Source of the DNA: Cycloclasticus sp.
GTDB lineage: Bacteria > Pseudomonadota > Gammaproteobacteria > Methylococcales > Cycloclasticaceae
Assembly (NCBI GenBank): GCA_012960055.1
Contig: DUCA01000192.1
Span: 1 to 6,444, forward strand
Length of the DNA stretch: 6,444 nucleotides
Direction: 5' to 3'
Part shown: positions 1 through 5,484 of the stretch, in pieces
Layout: each line of letters begins with the position of its first letter
How positions within the stretch are numbered: position 1 is the first letter of the stretch
The notes under the pieces: generated by a model
What the model saw: only the letters and a program-made list of their open reading frames with translations
Told to the model about the DNA's origin: nothing
Databases searched by the model: none
Made by a program: the position numbers and the translations under genes

Positions 1-153
1 AATGTATAAAAAGACGTGTTCGCCTTCGCCACTGGGAGTAAAGGTGAGCGTTTCTTCTACGCAAAAATGTTCCGCTAAAACTCGCAGCTGGCCTTTTCCA
101 TCGGGCTCGCCATGAGCATAGGGAAGGTTTTCAACGTGTGATTCAAAATTCAT
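1..153 (-). CDS. truD: tRNA pseudouridine(13) synthase TruD, N-terminal fragment
   Basis: Only the first 51 codons are in the window; the gene runs off the left edge, so this is an edge truncation and not a broken gene. TruD isomerises uridine 13 of tRNA-Glu to pseudouridine in the cytoplasm. The visible part matches the family N-terminus: a Leu-Pro-Tyr-x-His-Gly segment (residues 10-15), a Pro-Asp-Gly-x-Gly turn (17-21), the region of the conserved E-D-F motif (here Glu28-His29-Phe30, then VEE), and Ser-Gly-Glu-Gly-Glu-His (41-46). The His in place of the usual Asp in E-D-F is a small oddity. The catalytic Asp lies outside the window. The ATG is 8 bases past the ispF stop with no strong Shine-Dalgarno sequence (at best TAAG about 7 bases upstream), so translation may be coupled to ispF. 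The start is supported by family length before the first conserved motif. Confidence 0.9.
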   Translation of the reverse strand, partial: MNFESHVENLPYAHGEPDGKGQLRVLAEHFCVEETLTFTPSGEGEHVFLYI

Positions 154-161
154 TGCGGGAC

Positions 162-638
162 TTAGCTTGCTGTTTTTATAAGTACTACAGCATGGACTTC
201 TATGCCTTCTTTTCGTCCAGCAAATCCCATGCCTTCGGTCGTTGTTGCTTTAATATTGATTTGCGATTGTTTGCATTTCAAATCGTTGGCAATAAGCACG
301 GACATTTGCGGTAAATGGGCAGCCAGTTTAGGCGCTTGGGCAATAATAGTGATGTCAACATTACCCAGGTCAAAACCAGCCTCTTCGACGAGCTTGTAGA
401 CATGCCTCAATAACAACCGGCTGTCTATATTTTCATATTCAGCACTGCTATCTGGAAAATGCTGGCCAATATCTCCACGGCCAATTGCGCCCAATAGAGC
501 GTCGCAAAGCGCATGCAACGCAACGTCGCCGTCTGAGTGGGCCAACAAGCCAAATTCATGAGGGATGGTTACGCCACCCAATACCAGTTGTTTGTCTTTT
601 TCAAAACGGTGAGCATCGTAACCGTGGCCTATCCGCAT
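162..638 (-). CDS. ispF: 2-C-methyl-D-erythritol 2,4-cyclodiphosphate synthase IspF
   Basis: IspF catalyses the fifth step of the MEP isoprenoid pathway. It cyclises 4-diphosphocytidyl-methylerythritol 2-phosphate to methylerythritol 2,4-cyclodiphosphate, releasing CMP. The family works as a trimer with a Zn2+ in each active site between subunits. The product is 158 residues, a normal full length. The zinc ligands Asp8, His10 and His42 sit at the same numbers as in the E. coli enzyme. The His34-Ser-Asp-Gly-Asp38 loop, the Phe61-Pro-Asp63 segment, the Ala100-Gln-Ala-Pro-Lys104 segment and the Thr132-Thr-Thr-Glu135 motif are all present, followed by Gly141-Arg142. The ATG overlaps the last 10 bases of ispD and is preceded by AGGAAGAG (positions 651-644) with 5 bases of spacing, a good ribosome binding site inside ispD. 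It is a separate gene, not fused to ispD as in some other Proteobacteria. Nothing looks inactivated. Confidence 0.97.
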   Translation of the reverse strand: MRIGHGYDAHRFEKDKQLVLGGVTIPHEFGLLAHSDGDVALHALCDALLGAIGRGDIGQHFPDSSAEYENIDSRLLLRHVYKLVEEAGFDLGNVDITIIAQAPKLAAHLPQMSVLIANDLKCKQSQINIKATTTEGMGFAGRKEGIEVHAVVLIKTAS

Positions 639-1333
639 GATTTCTCTTCCTGTTGATCCATATACATATTCGCTAGCTGTAAATCAGCAGGCACTGTGAT
701 TTTTATATTATCGGCATGCCCTTCCACTATCCGCACGGGCAAGCCGAGCTGCTCTATGGCACTGGCTTCGTCTGTCATCAGATAAGAATTCTCATTTTCC
801 GACAAGAGGGCGGTTTGTATGTCTTTTAATTTAAACAGTTGTGGGGTTAACGCACGCCATAGGCGTGTTCTATCTAGTGTATTTACCGCCAATTGATTGA
901 CGACTTCTTTAACCGTATCGTGAATAGGCGCCGCTAATATTGCACCTTGTTGGTGTATTTGTGCTGCCTTTATTAGCCTGTTAATATCAGCCAATCTAAC
1001 ACAAGGCCTAGCAGCATCGTGTACAAGTACCCAATCGTCATCAGCTTTATCAGTTTGTATTGATTGTATGCCGCTTAAAACTGAATCAGACCGCTCATTA
1101 CCTCCAATGACGACCTGTACTTTTGGATGATTTATGTAGTCACTTTTTTGCGCGTATTCGTCATCTGGGTGAATGCAAACGATGATTTTTTCTAATTTCG
1201 AGCACGACAACAGGGTCTTAATGGTTACATCAATAATCGTCGAGGAACGAAATGGTATGTATTGTTTAGGCCGCTCTTCTCCAAATCTCAAGCCGATGCC
1301 CGCGGCAGGAACGATACACCAAATTTTCCCCAT
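629..1333 (-). CDS. ispD: 2-C-methyl-D-erythritol 4-phosphate cytidylyltransferase IspD
   Basis: IspD transfers CMP from CTP to methylerythritol 4-phosphate, the third step of the MEP pathway, so it consumes the product of pyrG in the same cluster. With the ATG at 1333 the protein is 234 residues, close to the 236 of E. coli. The nucleotide-binding loop Pro9-Ala-Ala-Gly-x-Gly-x-Arg16 with Pro22-Lys23-Gln24 is at the N-terminus. It is followed by Gly77-Gly78...Arg81-Ser-x-Ser-Val (77-85), Val104-His-Asp106-Ala-Ala-Arg-Pro110, Thr140, Arg157 in a D-R-x-R-L-W-x-A-x-T-P-Q stretch, and Lys211 in N-I-K-I-T. These are the CTP- and substrate-binding residues of the family. A TTG-initiated extension of 18 codons (from 1387) is possible but would put a non-family extension inside ftsB, so I prefer the ATG, which starts 1 base after the ftsB stop (TGATATG). 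The Shine-Dalgarno sequence is weak, suggesting coupling to ftsB. The 3' end overlaps ispF by 10 bases. Confidence 0.95.
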   Translation of the reverse strand: MGKIWCIVPAAGIGLRFGEERPKQYIPFRSSTIIDVTIKTLLSCSKLEKIIVCIHPDDEYAQKSDYINHPKVQVVIGGNERSDSVLSGIQSIQTDKADDDWVLVHDAARPCVRLADINRLIKAAQIHQQGAILAAPIHDTVKEVVNQLAVNTLDRTRLWRALTPQLFKLKDIQTALLSENENSYLMTDEASAIEQLGLPVRIVEGHADNIKITVPADLQLANMYMDQQEEKSCG

Positions 1334-1334
1334 A

Positions 1335-1619
1335 TCACTGCCCATCATCTGACTCAAGGTATTGGAAAAATGTTTCGTCTTTACCAATCAAACCAAGCTC
1401 TCGCCTTGCTTTTTCTTCGACAACATCATGGCCACTTTTCAGGTTAGTCACCTCGGCCTTAAGCACAGCATTTCGCTGTGTTAATTCTCTGTTTTGTGTC
1501 TTCAGCGTTTCAATTCGCTGATCTAATGCCCCCGAATCTTGTACTTTCCCTTCAGCTACCCATAACTTATATTGCAGGTAACCGAAGAGAAGAACAAGAA
1601 TGGCGAGCAGAAGCTTCAA
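1335..1619 (-). CDS. ftsB: cell division protein FtsB (TTG start)
   Basis: FtsB is a small bitopic inner-membrane protein that, with FtsL and FtsQ, forms the divisome subcomplex that activates septal wall synthesis. The 94-residue product has the family layout: a short cytoplasmic N-terminus, one hydrophobic segment (about residues 3-17), Gln16-Tyr-x-Leu-Trp20, and a periplasmic coiled coil rich in Leu, Asn, Gln and charged residues (about 30-62). The conserved C-terminal block E-E-K-A-R-R-E-L-G (68-76) and D-E-T-F-F (81-85) follows. The start codon is TTG at 1619, one base after the eno stop (TAAATTG). An in-frame stop lies only three codons upstream (TAA at 1628-1626), so no upstream ATG or GTG is available, and a downstream start would destroy the membrane segment. 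No Shine-Dalgarno sequence is at the right distance, so initiation probably depends on ribosomes finishing eno. Its place between eno and ispD matches other Gammaproteobacteria. Confidence 0.93.
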   Translation of the reverse strand: MKLLLAILVLLFGYLQYKLWVAEGKVQDSGALDQRIETLKTQNRELTQRNAVLKAEVTNLKSGHDVVEEKARRELGLIGKDETFFQYLESDDGQ

Positions 1620-1620
1620 T

Positions 1621-2901
1621 TTAGCTTAGGTATTTAAAGGCCTTCTTTCCCGCGTAGATTGCATTTGCGCCCAGGTCTTCTTCAATACGCAGTAGGCGGT
1701 TATATTTTGCAACACGGTCAGAACGGCACAATGAACCCGTTTTGATTTGGCCAGAACACGTTGCGACGGCTAAATCAGCAATCGTGGTATCTTCTGTTTC
1801 ACCAGAACGATGAGACACAACGGAGGTGTATCCTGAATCATGCGCCATTTTGATGGCCGCTAATGTTTCAGTTAAGGTACCAATTTGATTCACTTTAATC
1901 AAAATGGAGTTGGCAATATGTTTGTCGATACCTTGTTTGAAAATATTAGGGTTCGTTACAAACAAATCATCGCCCACTAACTGAACTTTACCGCCTAATT
2001 TTTCAGTCATGTATTTCCAACCGTCCCAATCATTTTCGTCCAAACCGTCCTCTATGGAAATAATTGGGTACTGATCAACCCAATCTGCCAAAAAGTCAGT
2101 CATTTGAGTTGAGTTAAAACGTTTGTTTTCAGACGCTAAGAAGTATTCACCCTGGTTACAAAATTCTGAACTGGCCACATCAAGGCCTAGCGCGACATCA
2201 TCGCCAACTTTCAAGCCGACTTTTTCAATCGCTTGAAGAATCACGTCAATCGCTTCAACGTTAGACGACAAATCCGGCGCAAAACCACCCTCATCCCCAA
2301 CCGATGTACTTAAGCCTTTTGCTAATAAAACTGACTTTAAGGCGTGAAATACTTCTGTGCCGTAACGAATAGCTTCACTAAAACTTGGTGCGCCAACCGG
2401 TAGAATCATAAATTCTTGAAGGTCAACACTGTTATCTGCATGTGAACCACCATTGATGATATTCATCATCGGCACAGGTAAAAGAAAATCATCAGCGCCG
2501 AGGTAACGGTATAACGGTATACCACCTTCACTCGCTGCCGCATGCGCTGCTGCAAGCGACACGCCTAAGGTCGCATTAGCACCCAAGCGTGCTTTGTTCT
2601 CTGTACCATCTAACGCAATCATTTTATTGTCGAGTGCTTCTTGGTCAGCTGCATCCATACCGACTAAGGCGTTTTTCAGCTCACCGTTAACGTGACCAAC
2701 TGCTTTAAGTACGCCTTTACCACCGTAACGGCTCATATCACCATCTCTTAACTCAATGGCTTCGCGTTCACCGGTTGATGCACCCGATGGCACCATGGCG
2801 CTGCCAACAACACCTGATGCTAAAGTCACATCAGCTTGTAACGTTGGGTTGCCGCGTGAATCTAGTATCTCGCGTGCCTTAATGTCTATAATTTCTGCCA
2901 T
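1621..2901 (-). CDS. eno: enolase (phosphopyruvate hydratase)
   Basis: Enolase interconverts 2-phosphoglycerate and phosphoenolpyruvate in glycolysis and gluconeogenesis; PEP is the substrate of KdsA encoded just upstream. The protein is 426 residues, slightly shorter than E. coli (432), and complete. The N-terminal domain has D14-S-R-G-N-P19 and P38-S-G-A-S-T-G44, the mobile catalytic loop. The barrel domain has the general-acid/base pair Glu204 (G-D-E-G-G) and Lys336 (I-L-I-K), Mg2+ ligands Asp241, Glu284 and Asp311, the S-H-R-S-G-E-T-E-D signature (363-371) and Lys387 in I-K-T-G. All catalytic residues are present. The ATG has a strong ribosome binding site (GAGGA at 2910-2906, 4 bases away), the best in the cluster, in keeping with a highly expressed enzyme. 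It lies 24 bases after kdsA and 1 base before ftsB. In some bacteria enolase is also part of the RNA degradosome; nothing here tests that. Confidence 0.98.
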   Translation of the reverse strand: MAEIIDIKAREILDSRGNPTLQADVTLASGVVGSAMVPSGASTGEREAIELRDGDMSRYGGKGVLKAVGHVNGELKNALVGMDAADQEALDNKMIALDGTENKARLGANATLGVSLAAAHAAASEGGIPLYRYLGADDFLLPVPMMNIINGGSHADNSVDLQEFMILPVGAPSFSEAIRYGTEVFHALKSVLLAKGLSTSVGDEGGFAPDLSSNVEAIDVILQAIEKVGLKVGDDVALGLDVASSEFCNQGEYFLASENKRFNSTQMTDFLADWVDQYPIISIEDGLDENDWDGWKYMTEKLGGKVQLVGDDLFVTNPNIFKQGIDKHIANSILIKVNQIGTLTETLAAIKMAHDSGYTSVVSHRSGETEDTTIADLAVATCSGQIKTGSLCRSDRVAKYNRLLRIEEDLGANAIYAGKKAFKYLS

Positions 2902-2925
2902 AACATCCTCAAATATCTGGTTTTC

Positions 2926-3759
2926 TTAAAATTCGTTTTCAATAAAACCCGTTTGCTTAACGGCTTCATCAATCGTTTTCATAATGGTTAATAACGCCTT
3001 CATTTTACCTAAAGGCACAGAATTAGGCCCATCACTGAGTGCTTCTTCTGGGTTTGGGTGAGTTTCCATAAATACGCCAGAAACACCGGCAGCTATCGCC
3101 GCTCTTGCTAAGGTCGGAACAAATTCACGTTGACCACCCGATGAGCTACCCTGTCCACCTGGTAATTGCACAGAGTGAGTCGCGTCGAAGACAACCGGCG
3201 CATTAGTTTCACGCATTACCGCTAGTGAGCGCATGTCAGATACTAAATTATTATAGCCGAATGAAACGCCCCTTTCACAGACCATGATGTTTTGATTGCC
3301 CGTTGAACGCGCTTTATCCACCACATGTTTCATATCCCAAGGTGCTAAGAATTGCCCTTTTTTGATATTAACAGGCAAGCCCGTTGCTGCCACACGGGTA
3401 ATGTAATTGGTTTGACGGCATAAGAAGGCCGGTGTTTGCAATACATCCACCACAGACGCGACTTCATCCATCGGCGTGTCTTCATGCACATCGGTAATAA
3501 CCGGCACATTTAGCTGGTCTTTAACTGCCTGAAGCACACGTAGCCCCTCTTCCATACCAGGCCCCCTAAAGCCATCAACAGAAGAGCGGTTCGCCTTATC
3601 AAAAGAGGATTTATAGATGAACGGAATACCTAATTCAGTTGTCATTTCTTTTAATGCACCTGCTGTATCAATGGTCATTTGCTCACTTTCGACAACGCAA
3701 GTGCCTGCAATCAAAAAAAATGGTTGGTCTATACCAACATCAAATCCACATAATTTCAT
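2926..3759 (-). CDS. kdsA: 3-deoxy-D-manno-octulosonate 8-phosphate synthase, metal-dependent (Cys) class
   Basis: KdsA condenses phosphoenolpyruvate with arabinose 5-phosphate to give Kdo 8-phosphate, the precursor of the lipopolysaccharide inner-core sugar Kdo. The 277-residue protein is a complete barrel of the DAHP synthase I/KdsA family. Visible motifs are Lys50-Ser-Ser-Phe-Asp-Lys-Ala-Asn-Arg58, Arg65-Gly-Pro-Gly68, Thr89-Asp-Val-His92, Arg115-Gln-Thr117, Asn131-x-Lys-Lys134 and Phe167-Gly-Tyr-Asn-Asn-Leu172. Cys21, His195, Glu232 and Asp243 fall exactly 10 residues after the metal ligands Cys11, His185, Glu222 and Asp233 of the Aquifex aeolicus enzyme. E. coli, a metal-independent class, has Asn in place of the Cys. 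I therefore infer a divalent-metal-dependent enzyme. The residue before Cys21 is Thr20, where this class commonly has Pro. The ATG overlaps the pyrG stop (TAATG) and follows AAGG (3770-3767) by 7 bases. A run of eight T on the coding strand covers codons 14-16. Confidence 0.96.
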   Translation of the reverse strand: MKLCGFDVGIDQPFFLIAGTCVVESEQMTIDTAGALKEMTTELGIPFIYKSSFDKANRSSVDGFRGPGMEEGLRVLQAVKDQLNVPVITDVHEDTPMDEVASVVDVLQTPAFLCRQTNYITRVAATGLPVNIKKGQFLAPWDMKHVVDKARSTGNQNIMVCERGVSFGYNNLVSDMRSLAVMRETNAPVVFDATHSVQLPGGQGSSSGGQREFVPTLARAAIAAGVSGVFMETHPNPEEALSDGPNSVPLGKMKALLTIMKTIDEAVKQTGFIENEF

Positions 3760-5399
3760 TATTTAACCTTATCCGTTGAGGAGGAGTAATCAATTGCTGC
3801 TGAAATAAACCCGCTAAACAAGGGGTGACCAGTTCTTGGTTTAGAGGTGAATTCAGGGTGAAATTGACAGGCCAAGAACCACCTGTGTTCAGGGATTTCT
3901 ACAATTTCAACTAAACGACCATCCATTGATTTACCAGAAATACTTAAACCTGCTTCTTCAAACTGCTCTAAAAATGTATTGTTAAATTCAAACCGGTGTC
4001 TATGGCGTTCGGTAATCACATCTTTGCCATATACTTTATGAGCCAATGAGCCTGGTGTTAATTGACATTTCTGGCTGCCTAAACGCATTGTGCCACCAAT
4101 ATCTGACGATTCATCTCGTTTTTCAACCGTACCATCTTCAGCTAACCATTCGGTAATTAAACCTATCACTGGGTACGGGGAATCGGGCATGAACTCAGTG
4201 CTATTTGCACCTTCAAGGTTCATTTTATTTCTTGCGTATTCAATAACAGCCGATTGCATACCTAAACAAATACCTAAGTAAGGCACGTCATGTTCACGGG
4301 CAAAACGAATCGTTGCTATTTTGCCATCAACACCGCGTTCGCCAAAGCCACCCGGCACAAGAATCGCATCAACGTTTTGTAAAACATCAGTACCCTTCTT
4401 TTCAATTTCTTCTGAATCAATCTTAACAACATCAACTTGCGTTTTAGTATGAATGCCCGCGTGTATTAATGCTTCTGTGAGTGATTTATAGGCATCCGCA
4501 TGGTCAACATATTTCCCCACCAATGCTACTTTAACTGTCTTTGTTGGCGCGAATAAGCCTTCAACAACATCCTCCCAATCAGATAAGTCAGCCGGGCTCG
4601 CATCAAGATGCAGTTTTTTGATAACGATTTGATCTAAGCCCTGTTCGTGTAACATCATCGGAATTCGATAAATACTGTCCGCGTCTAAAGCAGTAATAAC
4701 GGCCTTTTCTTCTACATTGGTAAATAGAGCGATTTTCTTACGATCAGATGCCGGAATGTCACGTTCAGAACGGCAAATCAAAATATCAGGCTGAATACCA
4801 ATGGTGCGCAATTCTTTAACAGAATGCTGCGTTGGTTTGGTTTTAATTTCCTTTGCAGATGCAATATAAGGCACCAAGGTTAAGTGCATAAACAAACAAC
4901 GGTCTCCACCTAATTCAACGCGCATTTGGCGAATCGCTTCTAAGAAAGGCAATGACTCAATATCACCGACAGTCCCGCCAATTTCAATTAATGCTACATC
5001 AACGCCTTCGGCGCTTTTGAAAATTTTACTCTTAATTTCATCCGTGATATGAGGGATAACTTGTACTGTTCCACCTAAGTAGTCACCCCGTCGTTCATTC
5101 TTTATAACACTATCGTAAATTTGCCCTGTTGTGAAATTATTCGACTTGGACATCACGCTATTAGTAAAACGCTCGTAATGCCCTAAATCAAGGTCTGTCT
5201 CAGCACCGTCGTCGGTCACATACACTTCACCGTGTTGAAACGGGCTCATCGTGCCGGGGTCTACATTAATGTAAGGGTCTAGCTTAGTCATGGTAATCTT
5301 TAAACCACGAGCTTCCAAAATTGTCGCCAAAGAAGAAGCACAAATCCCTTTACCTAACGATGAAACCACCCCGCCGGTAATAAAAATAAACTTAGCCAT
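3759..5399 (-). CDS. pyrG: CTP synthase (glutamine hydrolysing)
   Basis: PyrG converts UTP to CTP using ATP and ammonia from glutamine, the last step of de novo pyrimidine nucleotide synthesis; the family forms cytoplasmic tetramers and filaments. From the ATG at 5399 the protein is 546 residues (E. coli 545). The N-terminal synthase domain (about 1-265) has the P-loop G9-G-V-V-S-S-L-G-K17-G, a Mg2+-binding Asp71 region with Glu139, and the UTP-contact segment K186-T-K-P-T-Q191. The C-terminal class I glutaminase domain (about 287-540) has the oxyanion region P349-G-G-F-G353, nucleophile Cys378 (G-I-C-L-G) and His514/Glu516, each one residue before the E. coli numbers. A GTG two codons upstream (5405) is possible but sits inside the AGGTG ribosome binding site, so the ATG is preferred. 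It heads the probable operon and follows the 85-base gap containing a promoter-like sequence. The stop codon overlaps the kdsA ATG. Confidence 0.98.
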   Translation of the reverse strand: MAKFIFITGGVVSSLGKGICASSLATILEARGLKITMTKLDPYINVDPGTMSPFQHGEVYVTDDGAETDLDLGHYERFTNSVMSKSNNFTTGQIYDSVIKNERRGDYLGGTVQVIPHITDEIKSKIFKSAEGVDVALIEIGGTVGDIESLPFLEAIRQMRVELGGDRCLFMHLTLVPYIASAKEIKTKPTQHSVKELRTIGIQPDILICRSERDIPASDRKKIALFTNVEEKAVITALDADSIYRIPMMLHEQGLDQIVIKKLHLDASPADLSDWEDVVEGLFAPTKTVKVALVGKYVDHADAYKSLTEALIHAGIHTKTQVDVVKIDSEEIEKKGTDVLQNVDAILVPGGFGERGVDGKIATIRFAREHDVPYLGICLGMQSAVIEYARNKMNLEGANSTEFMPDSPYPVIGLITEWLAEDGTVEKRDESSDIGGTMRLGSQKCQLTPGSLAHKVYGKDVITERHRHRFEFNNTFLEQFEEAGLSISGKSMDGRLVEIVEIPEHRWFLACQFHPEFTSKPRTGHPLFSGFISAAIDYSSSTDKVK

Positions 5400-5402
5400 A
5401 CG

Positions 5403-5407
5403 CACCT
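5403..5407 (-). promoter_or_regulatory. pyrG ribosome binding site
   Basis: AGGTG on the minus strand lies 3 bases before the ATG at 5399 (5 bases if only AGG is counted). It decides the start choice: the competing in-frame GTG at 5405 is part of this site and could not use it. The family length also agrees with the ATG. Confidence 0.65.
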
Positions 5408-5432
5408 AAAAAGTAAGAATTGAATCACAGGC

Positions 5433-5438
5433 ATTATA
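5433..5438 (-). promoter_or_regulatory. -10 box of the probable pyrG operon promoter
   Basis: A perfect TATAAT lies on the minus strand in the 85-base gap between tilS and pyrG, about 34 bases before the pyrG ATG. A transcript start would be expected near 5426-5425, giving a leader of about 25 bases. The -35 region 16-18 bases upstream (around 5455-5462) resembles TTGACA only poorly, and no TG extension precedes the -10. If the promoter is real it may be weak, have a strong -10 only, or need an activator. The position ahead of a run of seven closely packed genes makes it the likely main promoter of the cluster. The call rests on the -10 match and location alone. Confidence 0.6.
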
Positions 5439-5441
5439 CGC

Positions 5442-5451
5442 GAATCGATTC
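5442..5451. repeat. 10-base perfect palindrome beside the -10 box
   Basis: The sequence GAATCGATTC reads the same on both strands. It extends to a 16-base near-palindrome (5439-5454) with one mismatched pair. It lies 3 bases upstream of the -10 hexamer, within the promoter spacer, where a bound repressor could block polymerase. As RNA from tilS read-through it could form a 6-pair stem with a UCGA loop, but no U run follows, so it is not a standard terminator. A chance origin is possible. Confidence 0.45.
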
Positions 5452-5484
5452 ACGAGAGGTTAGCCGCTTTAGATAAAAACAAGC

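Larger units (their letters stand above)
5417..5453 (-). repeat. Two similar 12-base direct repeats flanking the -10 box
   Basis: On the minus strand GTGAATCGATTC (5453-5442) and GTGATTCAATTC (5428-5417) match at 10 of 12 positions and are 25 bases apart, with the TATAAT box between them. The second copy lies near the expected transcript start. This could be a tandem operator or a coincidence in an AT-rich gap; the repeat itself is seen directly and its role is inference. Confidence 0.35.

Noticed and set aside
1334..1387. An 18-codon N-terminal extension of IspD from a TTG at 1387
   Set aside because: It would overlap the conserved end of ftsB, precedes the family's normal N-terminus and uses a poorer start; the ATG at 1333 gives the usual length.
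2902..2960. A separate eno promoter at the end of kdsA (a TTGAAA resembling a -35)
   Set aside because: No acceptable -10 hexamer lies 16-18 bases downstream; the best candidates match TATAAT at only two or three positions.
4090..4281. Plus-strand open frames within pyrG, ispF, ispD/ftsB and tilS
   Set aside because: Each lies opposite a strongly conserved gene, has no recognisable domain or ribosome binding site, and is explained as a shadow frame.
5400..5405. GTG at 5405 as the pyrG start
   Set aside because: It lies within the AGGTG ribosome binding site and adds two residues not seen in the family.
5400..5432. Pyrimidine-sensing leader for pyrG (reiterative transcription or attenuator)
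   Set aside because: The expected start region reads TGTGATTC with no GGG run, and the leader of about 25 bases is too short for an attenuator hairpin set.
5439..5484. Rho-independent terminator after tilS
   Set aside because: The palindrome at 5442-5451 can form only a short stem and is followed by UAUAAUG, not a U run; no other GC-rich hairpin is visible in the gap.
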